From assembly GCA_024637315.1 (NCBI GenBank), contig JAGXFH010000054.1, positions 1 through 40,006 on the forward strand: 40,006 nt of DNA. Direction: 5' to 3'. Position 1 is the stretch's first letter. Every line of letters begins with the position of its first letter. This stretch comes from Brevirhabdus sp. Its GTDB lineage: Bacteria > Pseudomonadota > Alphaproteobacteria > Rhodobacterales > Rhodobacteraceae. This document shows, piece after piece, positions 26,153 through 33,960 of this stretch. A program made the translations under genes and the position numbers. The notes under the pieces were generated by a model, which ran no database searches, was not told the origin of the DNA, and saw only the letters and a list, made by a program, of their open reading frames with translations.

Positions 26153-26662
26153 ATGGATCTTCTGCGCCAAATCGCGGACAGGCTGATCGGCCTGTCCGCA
26201 GCCATAGGCTCACTGGCGTTGCTGGTTCTGGTTGTTGTCATTCTCGTGAACGTGATCGGCAGCCAGTTCGGACGCCCCTTATACGGCGCGCTCGACGTCA
26301 CCATCATGTCCATGGTCATCGTCGTCTTCGGTGGCATGGCGCTGTGTGACCGGCGCGGCGGTCATATCTCGGTAGACCTGCTGGAGCGCCGTTTTTCACC
26401 TGCTCTCAACCGCGCCATAGATGCGGGCTCTGCCGCGCTCGGCGCTGTCATCTTCCTCTCCCTTGCCTGGGCCGTCTACGAGAGTGCCCAGATCTCCGAG
26501 ATGCTGAACCTCTCCACAAACCTGCTGCGCCTGCCGAAGGCATGGTTCCAATACGCGCTCTGCGGCCTCGCCATCTTGACCGCCCTCGGCATGAGCTTGC
26601 GCGCGGTGGAGATCGCCGTGACCGGCCGCGATGTCCGCCAACAGGAAACGCCCGAGCAATGA
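26153..26662 (+). CDS. TRAP transporter small permease (DctQ family)
   Basis: The 169-residue product has four predicted membrane helices (about 15-40, 50-70, 90-115 and 125-150). It also has the typical GMALCDRRGGHISVDLL segment linking the second and third helices and a later MLNLSTNLLRLPKAWFQYAL. DctQ forms a complex with DctM and the periplasmic receptor for ion-driven import. The next gene overlaps in ATGA. Confidence 0.93.
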   Translation: MDLLRQIADRLIGLSAAIGSLALLVLVVVILVNVIGSQFGRPLYGALDVTIMSMVIVVFGGMALCDRRGGHISVDLLERRFSPALNRAIDAGSAALGAVIFLSLAWAVYESAQISEMLNLSTNLLRLPKAWFQYALCGLAILTALGMSLRAVEIAVTGRDVRQQETPEQ

Positions 26663-27963
26663 CCGACACCGCCACCGGGCTTCTCGGCATCGCCGCGCTG
26701 CTGATCCTCCTGATGCTGCGCATTCCCGTGGCCTTAGCCATGTTCCTCGTGGGCTTCATCGGCATTTCGGCGCTCAACGGCATGTCGTCCGCCTTCAACC
26801 TGATGGCGTCCGAAAGCTTCACGCTCGCCTCCTCACCGGAATTGGTGGTGATCCCGCTCTTCATCCTGATGGGTAATGTCACAGCCGCCACGGGGATGAG
26901 CCGCCAGCTCTACGACGCGGCCTATGCGATGATCGGCTCCATAAAGGGCGGGTTGGCGTCCGCAACCATCATCGGCTGCGGCGGGTTCGCGGCCCTGTCC
27001 GGCTCCTCCGTCGCGTCGGCGCTGACCATGGGTCAGGTGGCGCTCGACCAGATGGACCGCTTCAAATATAGCCAGCGCCTGTCCACCGGGGCGGTCGCGG
27101 CTGGCGGCACGCTCGGCATCCTGATCCCGCCCTCCACCGGCTTCGTGATCTACGCTATCCTCACCGAACAATCCATCGGGCGCCTGTTTCTGGCGGGCAT
27201 CCTTCCCGGCATCCTTCTGCTGACCCTCTTTGTTCTGGCCATCACGCTGATCTGTGTGATCCGGCCCGAATTCGGCCCGCCCGGCCCCCGCACGTCACTG
27301 CCGGAAAAGACCCGCGCCTTCCTGAACGCCACCCCGATCCTTGGCGTCATCGCCCTGACCATCGGCGGGATCTACGGGGGGTACTTTTCTCCCGTGGAAG
27401 CCTCTGCCGTGGGCGCGGGCGCGGTGACCCTCATCTCCCTGATCCGCCGAACCCTGACCCTTAAGATCTTCATCGAGGCGTTGCGCGGAAGCGTCGTGAC
27501 AACGGCCACCGTCATGCTGATCTTGATCGCGGCGCATATTATAAACCCGTTCCTCGCGCTCAGTCACATTCCCACGGCGGTAGGGGAATTCATCGGCGGT
27601 CTGGGCCTTGGACCGATCGCCGTCCTGTCGGTGATCTTGCTGATCTACCTGATCCTCGGCACCTTCCTCGAAGGCTTCGCCATGCTGGTGCTGACGCTGC
27701 CGATCTTCTTTCCGATCGTCACGGATATGGGCATCGATCCAATCTGGTTCGGGGTTCTGGTCGTGCTGTCGCTCGAGATGGGACTGATATCGCCGCCCGT
27801 GGGCTTGAACGTCTTCATCGTGAAGTCAGTGGCCCCCAAGGTGCCGCTGAGCGAAATCTTCCTCGGCGTGATCCCTTTCTGGATCATGATGCTGGTCACG
27901 ATCGTCATTCTGATCATCTTCCCGCAGATCGCGCTGATGCTGCCGAACGCGATGATCAACTAG
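26659..27963 (+). CDS. TRAP transporter large permease (DctM family)
   Basis: The 434-residue product is the main translocating subunit, with about twelve membrane segments. Characteristic pieces are VVIPLFILMGNVTAATGMS, GFAALSGSSVASALTMGQVA, AAGGTLGILIPPSTGFVIYA and GLISPPVGLNVFIVK near the C-terminus. The length fits DctM (about 430). The start overlaps the dctQ stop in ATGA. The gene converges on the prpF-like gene, with only 32 bases between them and no clear terminator. Confidence 0.94.
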   Translation: MTDTATGLLGIAALLILLMLRIPVALAMFLVGFIGISALNGMSSAFNLMASESFTLASSPELVVIPLFILMGNVTAATGMSRQLYDAAYAMIGSIKGGLASATIIGCGGFAALSGSSVASALTMGQVALDQMDRFKYSQRLSTGAVAAGGTLGILIPPSTGFVIYAILTEQSIGRLFLAGILPGILLLTLFVLAITLICVIRPEFGPPGPRTSLPEKTRAFLNATPILGVIALTIGGIYGGYFSPVEASAVGAGAVTLISLIRRTLTLKIFIEALRGSVVTTATVMLILIAAHIINPFLALSHIPTAVGEFIGGLGLGPIAVLSVILLIYLILGTFLEGFAMLVLTLPIFFPIVTDMGIDPIWFGVLVVLSLEMGLISPPVGLNVFIVKSVAPKVPLSEIFLGVIPFWIMMLVTIVILIIFPQIALMLPNAMIN

Positions 27964-27995
27964 CACCGCCCTCCCCCCGGGATCAGGTGCCGAGG

Positions 27996-29042
27996 TCAGG
28001 CAAACACCACGCCGTCCATCAACTTGCGCGCCGTGCGCAGGATCGCCGCCGAGGTAACCGTGCCCTCAGTGTTCAGCCGCGCGATGATGGTGATCTCGCC
28101 GACCGGATGCTCGATGGGCATGGTCTTTTCGGCACCATCAGGCACCACCGCCAACCCGGCGGCAGTCGAGCCCGGCAAGAGGCAGGCCGTGGCAACACTC
28201 ACCGCGCCTAGAACTCCAATACTGGCATGGCAGCGGTGCGGGATGAACGTGCGCGTCTCGATCACACCACCCGCGCGCGGAGGGCTGACCATGGTCATCT
28301 TGGGCACCATCTTTTCGGACACATCGCCCAGGTTCATCAGCGGGCCACAGATCAGACGGATCGCTTCCAGCCGCGATTTCAAGGCATCGTCGGCATCGAG
28401 GGCCTCGCGGGTTTCGGTGCCGCTTATTCCCACGTCCATGGCGCGCAGCACGACGACCGGCATCCCGTTGTCGATCATCGTGACCTCGACCCCCTCGATC
28501 ACGTCGACGGCGTTGCCTGTCGGCAGGAGAGCGCCACAGGTGGAGCCTTCGGTATCGGCGAATTCCAGCGGGATGGGGGCGGCGGTGCCGGGCACACCAT
28601 CGATCTGGGCATCCCCTGCGTAAACCGGCTTCCCACCGGGCGTCTCCACCGCCGCAATCGCCGTCTGTCCGGTATTCTCCATATGGATCACCACACGCGT
28701 CTGGCCGTCCTGCGCGGCAACGAGCCCGCGTTCAACGGCAAACGGCCCGACACCGGCAAGGATGTTGCCGCAATTCTGCATGTCCGAGACTTGGCTCTGG
28801 TCAACGGCCACCTGCAAGAACAGGTAGTCCACATCCACGCCCTCGCGGGCCGACCTGGCCACGACGGCAACCTTGGAGGTCAACGGGTCCGCGCCCCCCA
28901 TCCCGTCAATCTGGCGCGGATCCGGACTGCCCATCACGCGCAGCAGGAACGCGTCCCGGTCGTCCGGCAGATCGCTTTCGAGGAAATACCCCCCCTTCGA
29001 CGTGCCGCCCCGCATCCACATGCAGCGGACGCCATCAGACAT
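27996..29042 (-). CDS. PrpF-family isomerase, GalD/4-oxalomesaconate tautomerase-like
   Basis: The 348-residue product matches PrpF-type isomerases, which include the GalD 4-oxalomesaconate tautomerase and aconitate isomerases. Signatures are MRGGTSKGGYFLESDLP at the start, GMGGADPLTSKVAVV, DMQNCGNILAGVGPFAVE with the DAP-epimerase-like NCGN cysteine, and HRCHASIGVLGAVS. In the gallate pathway GalD interconverts keto and enol forms of OMA. The start chosen begins at the normal family N-terminus. An ATG at 29141 overlapping the preceding stop (ATGA) would add 33 residues of low-complexity sequence. Third or fourth place in the operon fits a downstream tautomerase. Confidence 0.88.
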   Translation of the reverse strand: MSDGVRCMWMRGGTSKGGYFLESDLPDDRDAFLLRVMGSPDPRQIDGMGGADPLTSKVAVVARSAREGVDVDYLFLQVAVDQSQVSDMQNCGNILAGVGPFAVERGLVAAQDGQTRVVIHMENTGQTAIAAVETPGGKPVYAGDAQIDGVPGTAAPIPLEFADTEGSTCGALLPTGNAVDVIEGVEVTMIDNGMPVVVLRAMDVGISGTETREALDADDALKSRLEAIRLICGPLMNLGDVSEKMVPKMTMVSPPRAGGVIETRTFIPHRCHASIGVLGAVSVATACLLPGSTAAGLAVVPDGAEKTMPIEHPVGEITIIARLNTEGTVTSAAILRTARKLMDGVVFA

Positions 29043-29091
29043 TCGTGTCGCCCGACGCGGCTCCGGATGCCCCGGCCCCCCTGCCCCCGCG

Positions 29092-29121
29092 TATGTACAG
29101 GGTGTGTACAGATGTTGTACG
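29092..29121. repeat. Three TGTAC repeats at 11-bp spacing
   Basis: TGTACAG, TGTACAG and TGTACGG begin at 29094, 29105 and 29116, each one helical turn apart. They lie between the aldolase stop and the likely prpF-like start, in the region that would code for the optional N-terminal extension. They may be a regulator-binding array or coincidental coding repeats. Confidence 0.4.
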
Positions 29122-29137
29122 GGCTGTGCGGCCGGTT

Positions 29138-29809
29138 TCACTCATAGCGCAGCCCCTTCGCCGCCAACCGCTCGCGCATCCTGTACATGTCGAGGCCAAG
29201 CTCCCCCGACGCCAGCCGGGCGCGCTTATCTTCCTCGTTGGCAAGCCGCTTTTCAGCCTCTGCCAGAACCTTTTCCGCATCGGCGCGCCGCACCACGACG
29301 ACCCCATCATCATCCGCGACGATGACGTCGCCCGCATCCACCGCCTGTCCACCGCAGACCACCGGCACGTTGACCGAGCCGAGCGTTTCCTTGACCGTGC
29401 CCTGCGCGGAAATTGCCTTGGACCAAACCGGAAACCCCATATTCGTCAGGTCCTTGACGTCACGTACGCCCGCGTCAATGACAAGCCCGCGACATCCCCG
29501 TGCGATGGCGGACGTCGCCAGCAGATCGCCGAAGTAGCCGTCCGTGCAAGGGGATGTCGGGGCCAACACCAGAATGTCGCCCGCCTGCAACTTCTCTATC
29601 GCCACGTGCAGCATCCAGTTGTCACCCGGCGGCGCGCTGATCGTCACCGCCGATCCCGCGATCTGCGCTCCGCCGTAGATCGGACGCATGTCGGACCTGA
29701 AGCATCCGGTGCGCCCCTGCGCCTCGTGCACCGTGGCGACCCCCGCTTGGCCCAAAGCGTCAATGATTGCTGTGGATACGCGGTCGATATTCCGTCTGAC
29801 AATGCCCAT
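29138..29809 (-). CDS. RraA-fold aldolase, LigK/GalC-like
   Basis: The 223-residue product is an RraA/HMG-CHA-type aldolase. The LigK and GalC members cleave 4-carboxy-4-hydroxy-2-oxoadipate to pyruvate and oxaloacetate with a divalent metal. The active site is visible: [15 protein letters not shown], then [14 protein letters not shown] with Arg116 and Asp117. A C-terminal tail with [14 protein letters not shown] and a helix ending in Arg-rich [12 protein letters not shown] is typical. It begins 4 bases after the dioxygenase stop. It would supply the last step of the pathway and feed the TCA cycle. Confidence 0.92.
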   Translation of the reverse strand: MGIVRRNIDRVSTAIIDALGQAGVATVHEAQGRTGCFRSDMRPIYGGAQIAGSAVTISAPPGDNWMLHVAIEKLQAGDILVLAPTSPCTDGYFGDLLATSAIARGCRGLVIDAGVRDVKDLTNMGFPVWSKAISAQGTVKETLGSVNVPVVCGGQAVDAGDVIVADDDGVVVVRRADAEKVLAEAEKRLANEEDKRARLASGELGLDMYRMRERLAAKGLRYE

Positions 29810-29812
29810 GCC

Positions 29813-30769
29813 CTATTCCCTCGTCTTGATCGGCGGCGTCCCGTGGGTGTGGAAGGTGTCGATGGTCTTGAGGCCCCAGGCCTGCCCCTTCTTGCGCTCG
29901 GACTCGACCCACCGCACCGGCTCCCAATCGGGGGCAAGGATCAGGCGCGCGCCCGCATTGGCCAATTCCACCCGGTTGCCCGCAGGCTCCCACACATACA
30001 GGAAGAATGTGCCCTGAATTGCATGTTTGTGCGGCCCAGTCTCGATATGGACACCGTTCTGCAGGAAGATGTCGGCGGCCCGCAGGATGTCCTCCCGCTG
30101 GTCTGTGGCGTAGGTGACATGGTGAAGACGGCCCATCGCGCCCCCATGCTCTTCGGTGCAGGCAAGATCGTAAGTCTTGTTGTTGATCGTGAACCATGCA
30201 CCACCGATGCGGCCATTATCGAGCTGGATGTATTCGCTTACTCGGCTGCCCAGACAGGTCTCCATGAAGGCCCGGAACTCTGTGACATCCGCAGCCAAGA
30301 GGTTCACATGGTCGAGCCGCCGAGGCGCCGCGCCAGTAAAGGCGGACGCCGTGTTCTTCAACGCCGCGCGATCGGCCGGGTCAGGTTCGTAGCGAAAGGT
30401 GTCATAGTAGACCTCGAACACATGACCGAACGGATCTTCGAACCGGAAGGCGCGCCCGTGGCTGAGGTCGCCGTCGGTCCAACCGTGGACCTTGTAGCCG
30501 CTGGCCTCTATCGCCGCGACACGCCGTTCAAGCGCGGCTTGGGACGTGGTGCGATAGCCGATATGCGCCACGCCGGTGACGTCGGATGCGGACAGCTTCA
30601 GCGTGCAGAGCTCATAATCGTCCCATGCCCGCAGATACGCGCTGTCGGCGTCGCGCGCCGAGAGTTTCAGGCCATATACCCGCGTGAAGAAGTCGAGGCT
30701 CTCCTCGAAGCGGTCCGTCAACATCTCGATATGGCCGAGATGGGCGATGTCGAAGCAGGGATCGGTCAT
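29813..30769 (-). CDS. Type I extradiol ring-cleavage dioxygenase (VOC fold)
   Basis: The 318-residue product has two glyoxalase-like modules, the typical size and fold of catechol 2,3-dioxygenase. The C-terminal module has the iron triad His154 (RRLDHVNL), His217 (GRLHHVTY) and Glu268 (AGNRVEL). Second-sphere residues fit the family as well: a His in GPHKHAIQG and Tyr258. It is therefore predicted to be an active Fe(II) extradiol enzyme. The substrate is unknown. Its place between GalB-like and GalC-like genes suggests a carboxylated catechol or trihydroxybenzoate-type ring. It lacks the LigAB/GalA-type sequence expected there. Confidence 0.9.
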   Translation of the reverse strand: MTDPCFDIAHLGHIEMLTDRFEESLDFFTRVYGLKLSARDADSAYLRAWDDYELCTLKLSASDVTGVAHIGYRTTSQAALERRVAAIEASGYKVHGWTDGDLSHGRAFRFEDPFGHVFEVYYDTFRYEPDPADRAALKNTASAFTGAAPRRLDHVNLLAADVTEFRAFMETCLGSRVSEYIQLDNGRIGGAWFTINNKTYDLACTEEHGGAMGRLHHVTYATDQREDILRAADIFLQNGVHIETGPHKHAIQGTFFLYVWEPAGNRVELANAGARLILAPDWEPVRWVESERKKGQAWGLKTIDTFHTHGTPPIKTRE

Positions 30770-31497
30770 AGTTCATCCACCGTTCGCGGAAAGATCGACT
30801 GGAAGCCTTCCGCGTATTTGCAATCGCGCCCGCCAGACTGGCCCCCGGAATTGCGCTTGAAGTGGTTGGCACGCTGCTGCGCCACACGGGTGTAATAGTC
30901 CCACAGATGAACCTGTCCGTTCATCTGCTCCATCGCGGCGCGCTTCTTGTCCCAGACAGGCGTGATGTCGAGGAAGGTGTCCGGCTTCCATCCCATCTGC
31001 TCAGTCTGGTGCGGCTCGAACAGGTAGAGTTGCGGCGCGCCAAGGACCTTTTCACCCGGATTGTGACCCCAGGCTTGTGAGATCATCCGGCATTCCAGCG
31101 TCACCTGCGTCATATACATGTGGTCGGTATTGTAGGGATCGTATTGCGAATGGCTCATCATGAAGGAGGGCTGCACCTTGCGGATCAGATCAACCAGCTT
31201 GTCCTTGTCGGCTCTCTCCAGGTGCAAAGGATAATCGCCCAGGTCGAAGCATTCGAGGTGACGCGCGCCAAGAACTTCTGCTGCCGCCTCCGCCTCGGCG
31301 CGGCGGATATCCTTGACCTCTTGCAGCGACTTGCCCATTTTCCACAACCGCGCGCTTTCGCCCCGTTCGCCAAAGGACAGGCAGGCGACGGTGACGTCAT
31401 AGCCCATCTCGGCATGCAGCGCGATCGCACCGCCGCATCGCCAAACGAAGTCTGCGGCATGGGCAGAGATGATAAGGGCGGTCTTGAGGGTGGACAT
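30766..31497 (-). CDS. PIG-L family protein, GalB-like 4-oxalomesaconate hydratase
   Basis: The 243-residue product belongs to the PIG-L superfamily, best known as deacetylases. It fits the GalB branch, which hydrates 4-oxalomesaconate (OMA) to CHA with a zinc centre. The N-terminal motif is S-A-H-A-A-D-F with His13 and Asp16, instead of the deacetylase pattern A-H-P-D-D-E. It also has LSFGERGESARLWK and a second metal region NTDHMYMTQ (His126). It is the first gene of the minus operon and overlaps the dioxygenase start by four bases. A deacetylase role is the alternative. Confidence 0.86.
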   Translation of the reverse strand: MSTLKTALIISAHAADFVWRCGGAIALHAEMGYDVTVACLSFGERGESARLWKMGKSLQEVKDIRRAEAEAAAEVLGARHLECFDLGDYPLHLERADKDKLVDLIRKVQPSFMMSHSQYDPYNTDHMYMTQVTLECRMISQAWGHNPGEKVLGAPQLYLFEPHQTEQMGWKPDTFLDITPVWDKKRAAMEQMNGQVHLWDYYTRVAQQRANHFKRNSGGQSGGRDCKYAEGFQSIFPRTVDEL

Positions 31498-31530
31498 CGG
31501 CTATGGCTCCGGCTGATCGAGAGTGGCGTG

Positions 31531-31544
31531 ATAGTGAGCACTAT
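31531..31544. promoter_or_regulatory. Inverted repeat in divergent promoter, LysR candidate site
   Basis: ATAGTG and CACTAT form a perfect 6-bp inverted repeat around AG, 34 bases before the PIG-L start and about 115 bases before the dehydrogenase start. The heptamer CTATAGC overlaps its right end (31541) and recurs at 31592. It is a natural site for the LysR regulator encoded just to the right. Binding is inferred. Confidence 0.5.
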
Positions 31545-31657
31545 AGCCGTCCCCCGCAATTGTGAAGCGCGTGCCTGCCGATAAGTTTCAGCTATAGCGG
31601 ATAGGCTTGCATGCGAGTCTGTGCCAAGATCAGGATCAGATCAGCGAAGATCAAAGG

Positions 31658-32560
31658 ATGTCGAAGGCCATGGCTCAGTTCCATCGGACAACCCCACAAA
31701 CAGTTGCCTTCGTCGGTTTTGGCGAAGCCGCAACCGCCTTCCTGACGGGCTGGGGGACGGATCGCCCCCGAAACGTGACGGCTTACGATATCAAGACTGA
31801 ACAGCCGAGGCTCAGAACCCAGATGACGGACAAGTACCGTGAGCACAATGTCACGGGTTGCGACATGGCGAAAGACGCCCTTGGATCGGCGGAAATCGTG
31901 TTCAGCGTCGTCACGGCAGATCAGGCCTTCGAAGCGGCTGCATCCGCATCAGATAACTTGGCACATGGGGTGCTTTGGTTCGACTGCAATTCCTGCGCGC
32001 CAGACACGAAACGGCGGGCGGCAGGCGTGATAGATCGGGCGGGAGGCCGCTATGTGGACGTTGCAGTGATGGCACCGGTTTATCCGAAGCTTCACAAGGC
32101 TCCACTCCTGATTTCAGGGCCGCATGTCGCGGACGCGATGGAAACGCTTTCCTCGCTCCAGATGTGCCCAACGAAAGCGGGCGATCTTGTCGGTCACGCA
32201 TCGGCGATCAAGATGCTCCGCTCCGTGATGATAAAGGGACTTGAAGCGCTGATGGCGGAATGCTTCCTGTCCGCCCGAAAGGCGGGCGTTGAGACGGAGG
32301 TGATCGCCTCACTGGAAGCGTCCGATCCCGACATCGACTGGCGCGTTCGCGGCGGCTACAATCTGGAACGGATGATGGCCCATGGCGCGCGCCGCGCTGC
32401 CGAAATGCGCGAAGCGGCGCAAACGGTTGCTGATCTGGGTTTGCCCAACGCCATGAGCGCCGCGACGGCAATCTGGCAAGACGAGATCGCCGGGAAAGGC
32501 ATCGCGCCCGGGAAATACGACCTCGTTGCAAGGCTGGATGCACTCCTCGCAGCCCGATGA
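31658..32560 (+). CDS. 6-phosphogluconate dehydrogenase-like NAD(P) enzyme (DUF1932)
   Basis: The 300-residue product has an N-terminal Rossmann domain (VAFVGFGEAATAFLTGW) and a C-terminal helical DUF1932-type domain that reads HASAIKMLRSVMIKGLEAL. It resembles beta-hydroxyacid dehydrogenases and probably oxidises a hydroxy acid or reduces a keto acid. It is not LigC, which has a GFO/IDH fold. The start may instead be the ATG at 31670; the frame is open farther upstream, but the region lacks a family N-terminus. It shares four bases with the LysR gene. It is divergent from the ring-cleavage operon, so perhaps co-regulated. Confidence 0.8.
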   Translation: MSKAMAQFHRTTPQTVAFVGFGEAATAFLTGWGTDRPRNVTAYDIKTEQPRLRTQMTDKYREHNVTGCDMAKDALGSAEIVFSVVTADQAFEAAASASDNLAHGVLWFDCNSCAPDTKRRAAGVIDRAGGRYVDVAVMAPVYPKLHKAPLLISGPHVADAMETLSSLQMCPTKAGDLVGHASAIKMLRSVMIKGLEALMAECFLSARKAGVETEVIASLEASDPDIDWRVRGGYNLERMMAHGARRAAEMREAAQTVADLGLPNAMSAATAIWQDEIAGKGIAPGKYDLVARLDALLAAR

Positions 32561-33741
32561 TATCGCGCAACCTCAGGCACTTCCGGGTTTTTCTTGCCGT
32601 TGCGCAATTGCAGTCGCCGACCCTGGCATCCGCGCGGTGCCGCGTGTCGCAACCCGCGGTGACGCAATGCCTTGGCAAGCTTGAAGGCGAAGTCGGACAT
32701 CCGCTGTTTCACCGCAGCCGTCAGGGCTTTTTCCTGACGGAGCGCGGCAGGGTATTCGAGATGCGCCTGCGGCGCGCGATGGATCGGCTGGATGCGACCC
32801 TTGCGACCGTGGCGCCACGATTGAGTGTCACTGTGACGACAGCGCAGCTCAAAGCATTGATCGCGATGGTCGAGACCCAGAATTTCACTCTCGCCGCCCG
32901 CAGCCTCGGCCATGCACAACCCACCGTCCATCGCGCCATCAGGCAGATCGAGCAGGAAGCAGTTCGTCCCCTGTTCGAGCCGACAACGTTCGGAATGGTG
33001 GCAACGCGCGTTTGTCAGGACATGGCGCAGGCCGGGCGGCTGGCGTTCTCGGAGTTCGATCAGGCGGAGGCAGACCTTGCAGATTTTGATGGCCGCGAAG
33101 CCGGGCGCATCGTCGTGGGTTCCCTGCCCCTGTCGCGATCCGTTGTGCTTCCGGATGCTCTGGCCCAGTTCCGCGCCACCCGGCCCAAACACCTCGTATC
33201 CGTGGTCGATGGCACCTATGACGATTTGCTGGGTGGAGTCCGTTGTGGCGATATCGATTTCATGATCGGTGCCTTGCGCGACCCGCTGCCAATCAAGGAC
33301 GTCGATCAGGAGGCCTTGTTCGAGGATTCCCTGTCGGTTCTGGCTCGCCCGGGTCACGCCTTGACGTCGGAGCGGAACATACCACTGGCGACACTGGTAA
33401 ATTTTCTGTGGGCTGTCCCGCGATCCGGGGCACCGGCAAGGGCGCAATTCGACCGAGCCTTTGAAAGCCGAGGATTGCCGGTTCCCGTGAGCGTTCTCGA
33501 ATGTGGATCGATCCTTCTCATGCGGGAACTGCTGTCTCGCACCGACATGCTTGGGTGCATCTCCTGGCAGCAGGCCGAGGCAGAGGTCGCTAACAGCCTT
33601 CTGGTTCGCCTCGACGTAGACGTTGCATGGACCGGGCGGCCGATCGGGCTGACCTATCGCCACGGTTGGGTGCCGACAAAAGCCCAGACTCTGATGCTGG
33701 ATCTTGTACGAGATACAGCGCGCCGTGTTGCAGCGGTGTAG
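32557..33741 (+). CDS. LysR-type regulator with two helix-turn-helix domains
   Basis: The 394-residue product is longer than usual LysR proteins (about 300). Residues 5-65 form one LysR HTH (LRHFRVFLAVAQLQSPTLAS, then CRVSQPAVTQCLGKLEG). Residues 94-155 form a second, related one (LKALIAMVETQNFTLAARSL, then GHAQPTVHRAIRQIE). A substrate-binding domain starts near 183 and includes GRIVVGSLPLSRSVVLPDAL. The tandem HTH may let it bind longer or paired operators. It follows the dehydrogenase in one transcript and diverges from the ring-cleavage operon, the likely target. Confidence 0.9.
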   Translation: MISRNLRHFRVFLAVAQLQSPTLASARCRVSQPAVTQCLGKLEGEVGHPLFHRSRQGFFLTERGRVFEMRLRRAMDRLDATLATVAPRLSVTVTTAQLKALIAMVETQNFTLAARSLGHAQPTVHRAIRQIEQEAVRPLFEPTTFGMVATRVCQDMAQAGRLAFSEFDQAEADLADFDGREAGRIVVGSLPLSRSVVLPDALAQFRATRPKHLVSVVDGTYDDLLGGVRCGDIDFMIGALRDPLPIKDVDQEALFEDSLSVLARPGHALTSERNIPLATLVNFLWAVPRSGAPARAQFDRAFESRGLPVPVSVLECGSILLMRELLSRTDMLGCISWQQAEAEVANSLLVRLDVDVAWTGRPIGLTYRHGWVPTKAQTLMLDLVRDTARRVAAV

Positions 33742-33960
33742 CTGATGCCTTGGCCGAAGAGCAGCCGCCAGCACATGCAAGACCAGTTGGGACCGGCACG
33801 ATGTGAACGCCTCCCCCGGATCGTGAAATGAATAACAAGCGCCAGAATGCGATTCCCGTCCCGCGGTGGTGTCTGCTTCTACGGCAGTGCCGAGGCGGGC
33901 GCATCTTCCAGCGAACGGCCGCTTCCCGTCCAAAAGGCTGAAAGTGTTAGGTATTTTAGA

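Noticed and set aside
29045-30895. Long open frame (616 codons) on the plus strand opposite the ring-cleavage operon
   Set aside because: It is the mirror of well-supported minus-strand genes; high GC leaves the antisense frame open and no domain is recognisable.
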